Source of the DNA: Acheta domesticus
Taxonomy: Eukaryota > Arthropoda > Insecta > Orthoptera > Gryllidae
Assembly (NCBI GenBank): GCA_031308135.1
Contig: JAHLJT010000631.1
Location: 142,208,734-142,272,733 of the forward strand
Direction of reading: 5' to 3'
DNA: 64,000 nucleotides
This document shows, piece after piece, positions 47,330 through 58,889 of this stretch. The stretch's first letter is position 1, and each line of letters opens with the position of its first letter. The translations under genes and the position numbers were made by a program. Under the pieces are notes generated by a model, which made no database searches, was not told the origin of the DNA, and worked only from the letters and a program-made list of their open reading frames with translations.

Positions 47330-49485
47330 TCGCAATTTACAACCAAATCATTTGTGTTACCGACGTAGTTTCTCACGAGGATTGCATATGGGGCGACAGG
47401 TGACAGAAACCTGTCCGAGAAATCCGAGCGAAAGTGTCGGCTGCGCATCCGGTGCCACTGGGCTTCGAAAGCCGATCTCGTGTGTATTGAGCAAGGACTA
47501 AAAAGGCTCTTTAATGAACTGCATAACACCTGCCGTTATCCCTTCAGTTTCCAGTGAACCACTGCGCTGTGTCGGTCCGGATGCTCAGTAATTCGCACGC
47601 TTACTACTGCGAAAGATATTTTTCCTCTACCCTTTCGTTGGCAGCAAGTATACATTTACAAGAAGTAATTACAGCAGATATTCCTTAGAAGAAGAATTAT
47701 TGGCTAGTCTTCATCAGAGAGAAATAATCATTGTAATATTACGGTAAGTTTATATTGTATGTTTTGTTGTATGTTACATTTACGGTAAGTTTATATTGTA
47801 TTGCTTATTAAACACGGCTGCTTCAAATACTTCAAACCGACAAAAGAACTAAAAAAACCACAAGGCAAACAATAATATCCATATTATCAAATTCGAGACT
47901 ACGTTTTCATTATTCGAAGAAAATAAATGTTACTCTATGATACCCAAGATCATCACACAATTGCACAACATTATCTATCTACTTGTTTCCTAAAGAAAAA
48001 TAAATAGAAAAATAACAAAAGAGAATTTCTTAAAACTATTGCAACAATTTTTGCTAATAAAGTTATTTCTGTGGCAAATTTACACGCTGTATTAAAGCTT
48101 TTAGTGCCTTTGGACGCCTAATATAGAGTCCTTAAATCGTGAAAAGAACTTAAAAGTGTGTATGGTCTGATAGACTTCATTCAGATTACTGTATTGTGAC
48201 TGAAAATGTAAAATTTTTCTCATGTCCATTTCAATGAACGAAAGAATTCAGAATTTTTAGGTACGTTCTAGTTTGACCAATTTTATGCACAATATCTTCA
48301 TATTTAAAACACTAAGAGTTTTCGTTTAGAAAGAAGTTTGGGCTATATTCTCAAACAAATTTTGTGATTTTTTCTTCGAATGAAAGGAACTGGGACCTAG
48401 ATGTGTTACTGCACTTTAACATATTTTGAGGTATAAATATTAATATTAATAGAGTGAATATAAATGCAGTGTTCAGCAGTTATGTTCTTACATACGTCGC
48501 TTCACAATACATTTTCAGCGGTTATATTTGTAGTTATGTGATGCATTACATTACAAAATACTACTGGAGAAGAATTCCACTAAAGCCTACATGTAGAAAA
48601 CTTGGTAAATATAAAAAAATATCAGTAGCACTTTCAGAAAAAATTAACTCTGTGTTCACAGTAAATAGTGTCCCAGAATTTGTAAGCCTCCCTCATTTCA
48701 TAAGGTAAATAAGTACTAAACGAAATGAAATAATTTTGGGGTTCGAATAGTGTATTTTCAGTAATTTTCTTTTGTAACTTTCCTACATTTCTTCCTTGAG
48801 TGATGTTCACATGGGTCGAATGTCGTCATTATTTCATAAAGCTATGATTTTTTAACGATTTGCACAGCACATAATGGACGATTAAAACTATATTAAAGTG
48901 AAAGAGTTTGGAAGAATACTAGTTAGCAACACATCTATGTCGGCTCCCCATATTGCGATCGTAGATAGCTCAATAGCAACGTAAAATACCAACATTCAGA
49001 AAATTTATACACAAGAGGAAAAGTCTTCGCGTAAAAACACAAATTACCAAATAATGCTGATAAATTGATTCTGAAATTCATCAGGTTCGGTAAAATTTAG
49101 ATCACAGAATTCTAACAATGGAAACAATATGATGAAGTAACTATAACTATAGTGTTATGTATTTTGCTCGCCTATGTGCAATCATTTTGAAAGTTTATTC
49201 TATGTACGAGTAACATGGTTTTTTTGGAGTATGCTACTTCATGAAATTCCACAACTTTTACACTAAGAAAATTCATGAACATTCTCTTTTCTCTCCAAGG
49301 CATAGTCTCTGTAGGGCATAGCCTAAAAAATTTCTTCTAGAAGAAGATTTATAATAACTATTTATTGTTGTCCTAGGATTTGATTTCACGATATATATGA
49401 ATTTAATAATCTAATGATGGAAATTATTGCCGTAGAGTACCCAATCACGAGTCATTGCAGTCGATGAAACGTTTCTTTCTCGTTT
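47330..49485. other. Intergenic, no recognised gene
   Basis: AT-rich. A short direct repeat TTACGGTAAGTTTATATTGTA occurs twice at about 47739-47800 (units about 38 bases apart). Frames at 47284-47529 and 48454-48708 have no recognisable domain. Confidence 0.4.
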
Positions 49486-49970
49486 AGTTCACTTAGCGTT
49501 CAATGCCATCGCGTCTCCAACGGGCGTCAACGTCGCGTGCTCCTGCCGCGCGCCACCGTAGCGCCCGGCGCCGGCTCTTCGGTGGCGCTCTGGAGGTTCA
49601 AGAAACTGCCGCCCCAACGCAACGCTCGCGTCGCGGCGGCGATGAAAGGGGAAGAAAATTAAAATGCGTGTGTGGTGGTGGTGGTGTAGGCGGCGGCGGT
49701 GGCAATAGCGACGGGAACTAGAGAGGGGCAAGAGCGGTGGCAGAGGCGCGGGTGGGGGCAAGGGCGGAGGGGGGTGAGGCGAGGGCTTGATCGGAGGTTT
49801 TTGCAGGGTCTCGGACAGGAGCGAGGGCGAGGGTGAGAATGAGGACAGAGGGAAGGGTGGGGACAAGTTTGGGAGAAAGGGCGAGGGCCGGGAGGCGGGG
49901 GCACGGGGGCGTTAGTGGCGGGTTCGGGGAAACCGGGGAGGAGGATTGTTGGATGGTGGACAAGAATGGA
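49486..49970. other. GC-rich block followed by a G/A-rich purine tract
   Basis: The first part (49500-49660) is CpG-dense. From 49662 it becomes a GGT/GGC repeat (GTGGTGGTGGTGG), and then about 250 bases where the plus strand is mostly G and A (GGGGGCAAGGGCGGAGGGGG). Long minus-strand Pro/Ser-rich frames (up to 125 codons) are artefacts of this skew. No exon is recognised. Confidence 0.5.
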
Positions 49971-50014
49971 GAAGGGCGAAGTGATGGCTTAATTGACTGA
50001 TTATAATGGTTTAG

Positions 50015-50390
50015 TATTTTCAGGTGCGTCAATTGCTAAGGCTATTAGTCCCGTAAGTGTTGTGATTTTCTTAATGCAGGAGGTGATCTTTCCCTGCTGG
50101 ATGGCGAGATCTAAGCTCCCGGAACAAGTTCAAAGTTCCTGACGTGTGTGATAGTCTAGTGCACGTAAGTGTAAATGCGGGTAAGGGGTGAGGTAGAACA
50201 AAAGGAAGAGGAAAGAAAGAAGAGGAATAGGAAGCGTGCGGTCTGTACTGTTGTTAGGATACTGCTCCGGCATTTGCCTGGTGTTGATCGGAGAAAGCAC
50301 AGAGAATTGATCAAGTAGCCGGCCGCTGGAATTCTCCTCCCGACAGCGACTGCATTCGACCTAGTAGTGCGTATTCAACTTCCTTTTTTT
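50015..50390 (+). mobile_element. SINE-like dispersed repeat, copy 4
   Basis: Begins TTTTCAGGTGCGTCAATTGC and has TTAGTCCCGTAAGTG, GGTGATCTTTCCCTGCTGG, GTAAGGGGTGAGG, GCGTGCGGTCTGT, TGGTGTTGATCGGAG and GAATTCTCCTCC, followed by a short T run (50384-50391). Best template for the family consensus. Confidence 0.65.
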
Positions 50391-51486
50391 ACCGTCGGGA
50401 AGTTTGCCACACCCACTCAGGTGATTTGTGACGTTAATGTGCTAAAACACTTTACGTTGTTGTTTCGAAAACTTACAGAGCGGGCCAAATTATTAGAATA
50501 GAGTTATTGTATGAGGCAAAAATGTGTTTGCGACCGTAAATATTAACAATAAAATGTGTGTTACGTTTCTAATATTGCACAAATATGCTCTTATTCATAA
50601 TTAACATATTTGTTGTAAGGCATATTCAATATATTTTTAATCCATTCAATCCATAAATCAATTTTCAATCCATTCTTTCTGTTTCAGAACTATTTTTCCA
50701 GAAGCGAGAGAGTTTTATGGCTTCCCACTTTCAGTTTCTTTTAACTATAGGTCGAATATTTTCTATGAGATTCATGTCAGGACTATTTGCAGTCTATTGG
50801 AGAACACTGATCAAAGTCTTGATACTTTCCAACTTTCTTTTTACTGTGGTATAGAGGGCAGTCCTGAATGCTTATGTATGGATTACTTCCAAACCAATAA
50901 TTTATTTAAGGGAATTTAGGACTTTTAGGTATTGGTCGTGCGTCATTACACCATTACCATTTTACACATTTCGAATGCAATTAACATACACTACACTTCA
51001 AATCATTACATTTGTCAGGTACTTGCCAGGACGCATGCCACGTTCCACCACCTTCGATTGTTTATTTTCCCTTCTTTATTTTCGAATTTAGTCGCATTTA
51101 AGTTGGTCGCGAGGTTCATAACGTGCATTAAATCCAGTTGCTGGAAGTTAAACTCACACCCGAGAACGATCGATTAAGCTAGGGTAATTGCAGTTATCTG
51201 CTTCCCCTGCTCGTTTCGACAATTGTGTTCTCATTTTATGACGATAAAATGTTTAATGACTCTAAACTGAACGAAATGTTTAATGACTCTATGCTGAACG
51301 ACAACGATCTTAATAAAAATATGACATTGCGTGAACATGCAAGCAATCGTGCTAGAACTGATCGTTTTCGATGAATTGGTTGAAGGGGTTTCAGGTTATT
51401 CAAACGCAGTATTGCAATAGTACGGTAACAACTAACTGAACGAGTTTGGTAACTCCGTCCCATAATCCGTTAAGTCAAATAAAAAT
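50391..51486. other. Intergenic, no recognised gene
   Basis: AT-rich. A direct repeat of TTTAATGACTCTA-TGCTGAACGA type (about 36 bases apart) lies at 51251-51303. Otherwise nothing. Confidence 0.4.
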
Positions 51487-53797
51487 CTAGTAGTGCTAAA
51501 GAATAGCACAGACTTTTCCGTGTTACTTTTCTATTCACTTCTGTGCATTTTCGTTATTTATACTCTATATTTCAAGATCCTAAAACTGGTTACCAAACAA
51601 TTTTTAGCATTGTTTTAAAGTTCACTTAGGTTTAAAGTTATTTTAGAGCAGTGGGCGATTAATTTTGATGCCCAATTACTCCATTCGCATATTTTGGAAA
51701 AATTCAACATGACCTTATCTGAACATCTGTTTTTGATGAGTATATTTCATTAAGAAAAACAATTGTATCTTTACAATTGTAGTTGTAGGAATATGCCAAA
51801 ATATTTTTCATTTTTAAAATTTTTTGCAAATTGAGTTATTTCAACGAACATGAAACCAGCACCATTCTCTTAAGTTTCCTTGATGCTATCTAAGGTCCAA
51901 TTTAATTAAAAAAAAGTGTGCGGTATTTAAGAAAAACATAGTTTAAAGAAAATAAAATTTCCTATTTGACACAAAATTTTGTAAAAAATACTCATGTTGT
52001 TGAAAAATTGAACACGACCATATTTGAAGGTCTGTCTTTTTATTTATTTATTTACGTCAAAAACAGTTAAAAACTGCGTATGACGAGCTATGGGGAGAAG
52101 TGAATTTTGTGCACGTTTTCATAATTCTGTGGTCTCTATCCTAAACCATATTCTAGTCGAATTTTGAATACAGAAAAGAGAGTTTTTTTTTCGAGTTTTG
52201 TTGACAAAATATTCGTTCCTATATAATAAAATATATTTTCAAAGGTAAATTAGCTATAAATTTCTGCCCTGAACCCTCATGTTCTTCATGAAAGAATAAT
52301 ACTTTTTGCCGCGATAATATGAAAAACGATAATTTGAATAACTATATTTCCCACTGAAATTCAGAAGACGTGCACAAATAATGAAGTTACATTTATGTCC
52401 AGAAGCAAAACAAGGGACCATCTCAGCATTTGCTCAAGGATCAGGGAAACTGGACGAAAAACCTGATCGAGATGGGGGCCGTCAACCCAGAAACTGTGGT
52501 ACAATACTTGTTACAGGTTCTTTATAATTATACAGTCCAAATGATAAATAATTACATTAACTATCATTGTTAAAATTAATTCTACTTTCCTTTTTGATGC
52601 TCGGTATAGTCTCGAATTGTATAGAAACAGTTATGCAGCAGAAAAGATTTTACTTGGGACTTAAACTTTTCTATTGAATTTAATCGTTTAATGTCTTCTG
52701 GCAAAGTGTTGTAGAGTAATGTACATGAATTGTATGTGAATTTTTTGTAGTGAGCTGTTGATACTGCCACCTGGTGAATATGATTACTACGTCGTGTGTT
52801 ATTCTTATAGACATCGGCGTTTGCTGAAAATATATTCCCGTCCTTAAGTAAGTCATTTTTGACAAAAACTACTGATTCGTAAATCAGGAGACAAGGTAAT
52901 GGTAAAATTCCTAGATTAATAAAGAGTGACTTACAAGAATCACGTGGGTTGGATTTGCTTATTATTCGTACAATTCTTTTTTGTAATCTGAAAGTCTGTG
53001 AACTATAAGATGTGTTTCCCCAAAATATTATGCCATATCTCAGGCGGGAGTGAACATTGGCAAAATATACACAACGAGCTGTATGAAGGCTGACGGAATT
53101 TGAAAGAATTCTGAACGCGTAGCATAATGAGCTTAATTTTGTGTTCAATTCATTTAAGTGGGCATTCCATTTGAGGTTTGACTGAACTGAATTTTTATGA
53201 ACACATTTCATTAACAAACATATGTGTCTTCATAACTGTAGATGTAAGAAGACGCCGAAAAAAATTTGAATTTTTCAATTTTCGTAAAAGCAGAGTTTTC
53301 AACCAACCTACCTCAATCTCTTAAACGACCTTCAGAGTTTCTAACAACAAAATTTAGTCAAAATTGTTGGCGCCGTTTTTTGAAAATTTTCAGTAAGTTC
53401 CAGAAGCTTCATGTCAAAAACCCCTTAAAATTAAAACATCAAATTCAAGGGGCCAGGCCATCAGTTAGATCGATAAGGGAATATCAATTTTCCAGAAATT
53501 GACTGAAAGGTTTAGTCGCTAGCGTTCTTCACAGACAGACGGACGGATGGATAGACGTTTAGCGGTCAATAGATTTTTCGGTATCAAAGAGCCATAAAAC
53601 GTGGATTTTGACTGCACCACGTGTTGAAGGATTTTATTTCTAAATGCAGCAACATTTCTAAATGTAGCCCTGTTTCGTTTTCAGGGTCCTGTAATAAGAG
53701 TTTTCCGCCGAAAATACACCATTTTTTCACGCAGCATTACATAACTTTCCCTATACTACGTATATACTCCGTCTATACGTTCATATACGGGAAAGTA
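51487..53797 (-). mobile_element. Helentron-like element, both ends, carrying a LINE insertion
   Basis: On the minus strand it starts TACTTTCCCGTATATGAACG at 53797 and ends GTGCTATTCTTTAGCAC-TACTAG at 51487. The hairpin has a perfect 6-bp stem. TCCG-type tract at about 53533-53550. The element is split by the LINE at 52036-53194; without that it would be about 1.15 kb. Confidence 0.65.
52036..53194 (-). mobile_element. 5'-truncated CR1/L2-type LINE with open ORF2 C-terminus
   Basis: Minus-strand ORF2 remnant (stop at 52582) of about 200 codons: S-N-L-K-W-N-A-H-L, Y-F-A-N-V-H-S-R-L-R-Y-G-I-I-F-W-G, then the same C-terminus as the copy at 14200 (F-Y-T-I-R-D-Y-T). The 3' UTR holds CTTCTGGACATAAATG-type text and the element ends in TAAATAAATAAA at about 52036-52052. 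TTTTTAT on both sides may be the target duplication. The frame is unbroken, so insertion is relatively recent compared with the host element. Confidence 0.8.
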
Positions 53798-53974
53798 ATA
53801 TTAGTGTAAAAATGTGGTTACCTCTGCAAGTATCTGAGATTGAATCCCAACATTGCCATACATTGTTGCCGTTTGGAAATATTTTTACGAGTAGGATTTA
53901 AAAACTTGCAAAACTTAATGCGATAAAGTTTGTCGAACAGAGAAAAATGGTTCTTCCAGATTCATTTATTTAAA

Positions 53975-55340
53975 ACTACCGGGCCTACAGACTGGCATAG
54001 ACTTTCGCGTATTAGTTTTCTATTTCCTTTGGTCTCGGCTAGCTATTCTTACTTGCCACATACTCTGGCGAGCTGCCATCTATTACCGCCGAAAGTACAG
54101 TTTTTCGACATTTTCTTAATTTTCTGGTTTCCTAATGGTAGAACGGAAGTGTTAATTTAAGAATATTAACGAAGAGTAAAACTTCGCCCTAATTGGCAAT
54201 TTGCTTTGAATAATTTGGAGACGTTTTTAAGAAAATGGGATTTAAGCACCACTAAAAATGTGAAATTTGAAGCGTTTTTACACAGGAACGTTTTGAGTTT
54301 TCGAAAAACTTCAATTGAAGTCATTTCAAGCACTTTAACTTAAAAATACAATAGTATTTACAAATTGCTGATAATGTGCATATTGAAGGTGTTAGAGATC
54401 TTTCAAATAGAAGTAGATTTGTGTAATTTTTTGAAAAAAAAATACCAAAAATAATTTTACGTTATATTAAAGAGTCTAATTAACACTACCTGTTCGAAAA
54501 GTTTGAAGAAAAAATCTGAAGCCATTTTTGAGAAAATAGTGTTTGAGCGTTTCTGAAAATGTGGAATATTGAGCTAGTTTACACAGAAAAAGGTTGAGTT
54601 CTCGAGAAACTTTGTTTGACATTATCTAGAACACATGTCCTCATTAATATAATAATGTGAAAAAATCGCCGCTAATGTAAATATTATCGACGTGAGAAAC
54701 ATGTGAAAAAATTTAAATTTTTGTAATTTTTGAAAAACCAACCAATAGAGCAATATGGCTTTTATGTCATCTGATAGAGTACATTTACCACTATCCCTAC
54801 CCAAAGTTAAAAGAAAAAATTTGGAGCCGTTTTTGAGAAAATTTTGTTTTTGTAATGTTTTAAAATTGCACATATTGCACGCAATATTTCGCGAAAAGTA
54901 GTAAAATTTTCAAAAAAAATATACAGGAGCTTAAAGAAAGAACTCACCATGGAGAATAAATTTTATTTGAAAGAAAAATCTCGACCTTTAATTTTGTAGT
55001 TGTAGGAAGAGCTCGAAAAAAAGTCAAACTCTTGCAATTTTCGAAAATTCAGTGTTAACTTAACAGTGTGAAATTCGGACTTATGCCACCTTAATAAGTG
55101 TATTTTACTCTATTTTGACAAGAAATTGAAAGAAAAACTTTGGAGCAGCGTTTTAGAAAATTTTGAAAATGTCCAGGGAGCTTCATGTAAAGTAAAATTC
55201 ATGTAAAATTTTAAAGAAAGTATTTTAAAATCGGAGCGCCTCGAGAGGAATCAAATCATCATGGAAATATTCATTTTGGAAGAAATCGTACATGCTTTAG
55301 GCGCTGGCGTTCACTGACTCACGGACGGACGTTTTGCATG
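53975..55340 (-). mobile_element. Helentron-like element, 5' end lost and 3' tip decayed
   Basis: Body modules match 19327-20800 nearly in order (TTTGGAGCCGTTTTTGAGAA, GCACATATTGCACGCAATAT). The 3' side at 53975-54110 retains AGACTGGCATAGACTTTCGC but the hairpin is eroded. The TCCG tract (ACGGACGGACG) near 55321 is the last recognisable part. Confidence 0.6.
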
Positions 55341-56589
55341 AAAAGATGTAAGAGCTCTCTTTTCATCATAGTTTGATTTAGCTTCTAAGCTCTCTGCTAT
55401 TGTCCCACGCAATTTTTCTTGTGTCTGGAATTTCGCTCGTAATTCCTTCTTCAATTAGGTACACAGTCCTTGCAGAAATGGGAAGTGAACGGTTGCACTC
55501 ACGGATAAAAAACAATTTTCATTGGTATCAAGCAACTAATAATACTTCTAGCTGCTGTGAGAGCAAATCTTGAATTAATGATGATGCATATAAACCTCGT
55601 CTGTCTGCGCAAACAACTGTAGACAGAAAGTGTAAATGCAAGATGGGGGACTCTAAGCCTTCCTAAGCATGACGTCACGAACAATGCTGGTCATCTTCGC
55701 CAAGGCTTTATACGTTCATATAGGCGGTATTTGGCAGTATCGATAAGCCCCCGAAAAGCAACAATATAATGAATGTATAATAATATCTCATTTTGTAGAT
55801 TAAAATATGAGAAATGTTTCATTGAGGTCTTTGGCCTCGATATTTCAGGAGAGCTCTAGAGCGCTTTATTTAGCAGTTATTTAACTATATAGATTTTGAC
55901 AACGCGACAGTGTTTTGCGGGTTGTATTTAATGTGAATATTTAATGGGTGTTTTTTATTCAGCAAATCCTTCATATTTTTAAAGCCAAAGTGAAATTCTT
56001 CACGTCTCCATGAAATTCTCTTTCTTTAGAGGCATCACCTATAAAGATTGGTGCGTTTGAGAGCCGCGAAAAGTATGTATACTACTAATTTAGTATAGGA
56101 GACGATTATTCATAAGAGAAATTATACTGGCATTGTTTGAATTTGTATTCCCTGATGCATGCTTTTCCTGACACGAAATAGAAAAAGTTCATGTTTTATA
56201 TCTACAATCACAAAGAACATTGTTCGGTGCGTGCATATCTTGATTAGAACTAATAAATTATCAACATGTGATGCTGTTACTTCAGCGATATTGTGCACGC
56301 CATGCCTCATTGTCAAATCGATATTTATTTTACACAATGAAGAGTTACTAGTGCCTCGCCAATGTCCCATCTGCAGTTATGTTTGGTTTCAGGAAATATT
56401 ATATCATGTTGTTTGACTACATGCGTGTGTGTGTGTGAAGGGAGTAATGTGAATAGATTATTCTCTTCTTCATTCTATAATATCTTGGAAGTCATGCATA
56501 TAAAATAATCAGTTTGGTTTTTCACATACATAACGTTATTTTTGTACGAAATGTTTGACCATTCGATAACAAGGTAAAATCTTAAGAAC
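55341..56589. other. Intergenic upstream of the receptor gene
   Basis: Contains a possible P-like terminus at about 55650-55745 and dispersed repeat D at 55800-55965. A minus-strand coding-like stretch at about 55380-55500 (L-P-I-S-A-R-T-V-Y-L-I-E-E-G) is unrecognised. A GT run lies at 56424-56438. I see no convincing upstream exon for the receptor, though a TTTGGTTTCAG acceptor-like site is at about 56382-56392. Confidence 0.4.
55800..55965 (+). repeat. Dispersed repeat D, copy 2
   Basis: Matches 34800-34965 in order: GAGAAATGTTTC, CTCTAGAGCG, AGTTATTTAAC, TAGATTTTGACAA and TTGTATTTAATGTGAA. Strongly diverged. Confidence 0.5.
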
Positions 56590-58179
56590 ATGAAAAGTAT
56601 TTCCTTGGAAGTCACGAAGTTGATGTGGTTTCTTGTGAATCTGATCGTTGCCAATGAAGTCAGTACACAACTGGTGGCAAAGAAAGGAATAAAAGCTTTT
56701 CTGAAAACGAATGATGATTATGACAGAGATGTCAAACCCAAGACGGACACTCAGTCAAACGTTTTGAAACGAGCTTACTACGAGATCAATTTAAAACATT
56801 TTTGGTTTGAGAGAAATGGTAAAAATATCTCAGACGTGCCAAATTATATTTTGTTCAAAACCTTCCAAACTTTTACGGGTTGTGTTCTTGAAAATATTAA
56901 ACCAGACGTTCCATTTATTGGCATAGAAAAAAACGGGTCATATAACGGAGAATTAGGGCTGGTACAGAAAGGACTAGCAGAAGTAGCGTATAACCCAATG
57001 TTTTTTACTACCGACAGATATGAATTTGCAGACTTCACTAGTCCGCCGGATGAAAATCCATTTTGCTTAATGATCCGAAAAGAGCCCTTCATACCATTTG
57101 CAAAGATATTACTTCTTCCATTCCAAATGAACGTATGGTTATCTTTTCTACTGTCTCTGGGTGTTATTTTGTTGAGTTGGAATGCCATTTTCAATATTCG
57201 ATTCGCACGGAGGCAAGTAGTGGCTCCGCGTGCTTGGAGTGCAAAGAAATACGTTTCTCGCCGCCAACGCGCTCCGTGCATTCTGCGCAATGGTGAGTGG
57301 GGAAAGGCATTGGTCCATGTGACTGAAATTGTCTTCGGGGGATCCAGCAGCCGTCCTGCCGTCTCAACGTCTCAACGCCTTCTGCTGTGTGCTTCTCTGC
57401 TGTTCATCCTCGTGTTGAGCAACGCCTACCTTGCAAAGCTGCTGGGCTTCCTTACCTCACCTCCGCGATACCCTGACGCGCAGCTACTCGCAGAGGTCGT
57501 ACCTCACCTCGAGAAAATCTTCACCTACAGCGTTCCAAAGGGTATTTACGAGAATGATGAAGCAAGCGAAGTGTTGAAAAGTATTAGACGGAAAATTGAA
57601 ATGGTGACAATAGCAGATATTCCAAAATATATGCAAGAAAAAGTGACAAGAAAAACCTTTGGTATTCTTCTCAACAAGACTTTTTTTGTCCTACTTTCTC
57701 GTAAGAAAGAGTTTATGAAGAATGGTGAAACAATGTTCCACTTAGTTCCTGATTGTATAAACTTACCTGGCTTAAGAACATATTTGATTCGAAAAGATGC
57801 AAAATTAAAAGTTAAGTTTCAGAAGTTTGTGACGACTGTAATTGAAACGGGAATATATTCGCACTGGCGCACTTGTTACTACCACCGATTGGATATCACC
57901 GGAGTGACAGTGCCCGAAGATCATAATGTTCTGGGGAAGTTGCCGAGTGCGCTTACTTTAAGTCAACTTTCTGGGCCGTTCTTCATAATAGCACTTGGTT
58001 TTAGTGCTGCAGCTTTTACCTTCATTGGGGAGTTGTGTCAAAATTATGCTAATGTCTGTAAAAGAAATATTGCTCATGATAGGCTGAAGAGCATCGTTGA
58101 CAATCGTGATTTATCTGATGTTGCTCAAAACCGATGCAGGAAAGGTCAGGATAATTTGTGGTTGGCTATTCATAATTAA
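56590..58179 (+). CDS. Variant ionotropic receptor (IR), single exon
   Basis: 529 residues. The frame is preceded by an in-frame TAA at 56575-56577, so ATG 56590 is the first possible start. Residues 9-21 are hydrophobic and may be a signal peptide. S1 of the ligand-binding region is about 82-170 (N-G-S-Y-N-G-E-L-G and T-D-R-Y-E-F-A-D-F-T-S-P). M1 is about 179-198, the pore loop about 240-258, M3 about 263-287 (S-N-A-Y-L-A-K-L-L-G-F-L-T, equivalent to the iGluR S-Y-T-A-N-L-A motif), S2 about 288-458 and M4 about 459-482 ending in F-I-G-E-L. This is the iGluR layout with a reduced N-terminus, as in divergent insect IRs, which are gustatory or olfactory ligand-gated cation channels. It is somewhat short (550-650 is usual), so an upstream exon or loss is possible. 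No frameshift is seen. Middle codons (57200-57500) are GC-richer than the rest. Confidence 0.9.
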   Translation: MKSISLEVTKLMWFLVNLIVANEVSTQLVAKKGIKAFLKTNDDYDRDVKPKTDTQSNVLKRAYYEINLKHFWFERNGKNISDVPNYILFKTFQTFTGCVLENIKPDVPFIGIEKNGSYNGELGLVQKGLAEVAYNPMFFTTDRYEFADFTSPPDENPFCLMIRKEPFIPFAKILLLPFQMNVWLSFLLSLGVILLSWNAIFNIRFARRQVVAPRAWSAKKYVSRRQRAPCILRNGEWGKALVHVTEIVFGGSSSRPAVSTSQRLLLCASLLFILVLSNAYLAKLLGFLTSPPRYPDAQLLAEVVPHLEKIFTYSVPKGIYENDEASEVLKSIRRKIEMVTIADIPKYMQEKVTRKTFGILLNKTFFVLLSRKKEFMKNGETMFHLVPDCINLPGLRTYLIRKDAKLKVKFQKFVTTVIETGIYSHWRTCYYHRLDITGVTVPEDHNVLGKLPSALTLSQLSGPFFIIALGFSAAAFTFIGELCQNYANVCKRNIAHDRLKSIVDNRDLSDVAQNRCRKGQDNLWLAIHN

Positions 58180-58598
58180 CGATTCAATATGACAAAGAAA
58201 AAAAAAAGCAATTATTTAACTATATTTAAAATTCGAAACATTTCAAAAGTGGTGGCGAGAATTTGCATACCACAGTATGAAATTAAGAAAATAACTAGCA
58301 GCCACATTTTATTTAACCTGTATTAGAAACTATCCACATTCCTAATTGTAGACATGCACAGTCGATGGCACAAAAATGTCCTGAGCCGAACTTTATCACA
58401 GTTTGCCTACCCCTACCCCGCCCTGTGGGATCATAATGACCAATCCGCTTGAGTTTTATTTGAGAGAGGCGAGGCTGTTCATCATGAACATTACAAAATG
58501 GTGGCGATCGCGAATTATATTATGGTAAATATTTGAAAATGAATATTAAACCAACCAACAGTTATACATAAAATGTTGTTCATTCATTCAATTATATA

Positions 58599-58604
58599 AA
58601 TAAA
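58599..58604 (+). terminator. Candidate polyA signal of the IR gene
   Basis: AATAAA about 420 bases after the stop codon. Confidence 0.35.
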
Positions 58605-58636
58605 GGCATGCAATTTGCCAGGAAAACACATTATAA

Positions 58637-58637
<1 letters not shown>

Positions 58638-58691
<54 letters not shown>

Positions 58692-58845
58692 GTGCAAGAA
58701 ATTGCTTTATTTGGCACAGCTCACATTTTGCGCAAAGTATTGTAGAGGCACCGACAGTCCCTAGATCTACTCCTTAGGTAGCTGGTTGCAACCTGGTGTA
58801 GATTTTATACTCAGCCGACTCATGACATCTGTAGTGATATGGAGC

Positions 58846-58889
<44 letters not shown>
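58638..58889 (+). repeat. Two (AAT)n microsatellites flanking a short conserved-looking spacer
   Basis: (AAT)n at 58638-58689 and 58846-58889. The 156 bases between contain TAGCTGGTTGCAACCTGGTG and GACTCATGACATCTGTAGTG. (TAA)n tails are typical of I-like LINE 3' ends, so the spacer may be a LINE 3' end, but this is inference. Confidence 0.6.

Noticed and set aside
49489..50032. Pro/Ser-rich minus-strand frames of 81-125 codons
   Set aside because: Direct result of the G/A-rich plus strand; periodic and without start context or domain.
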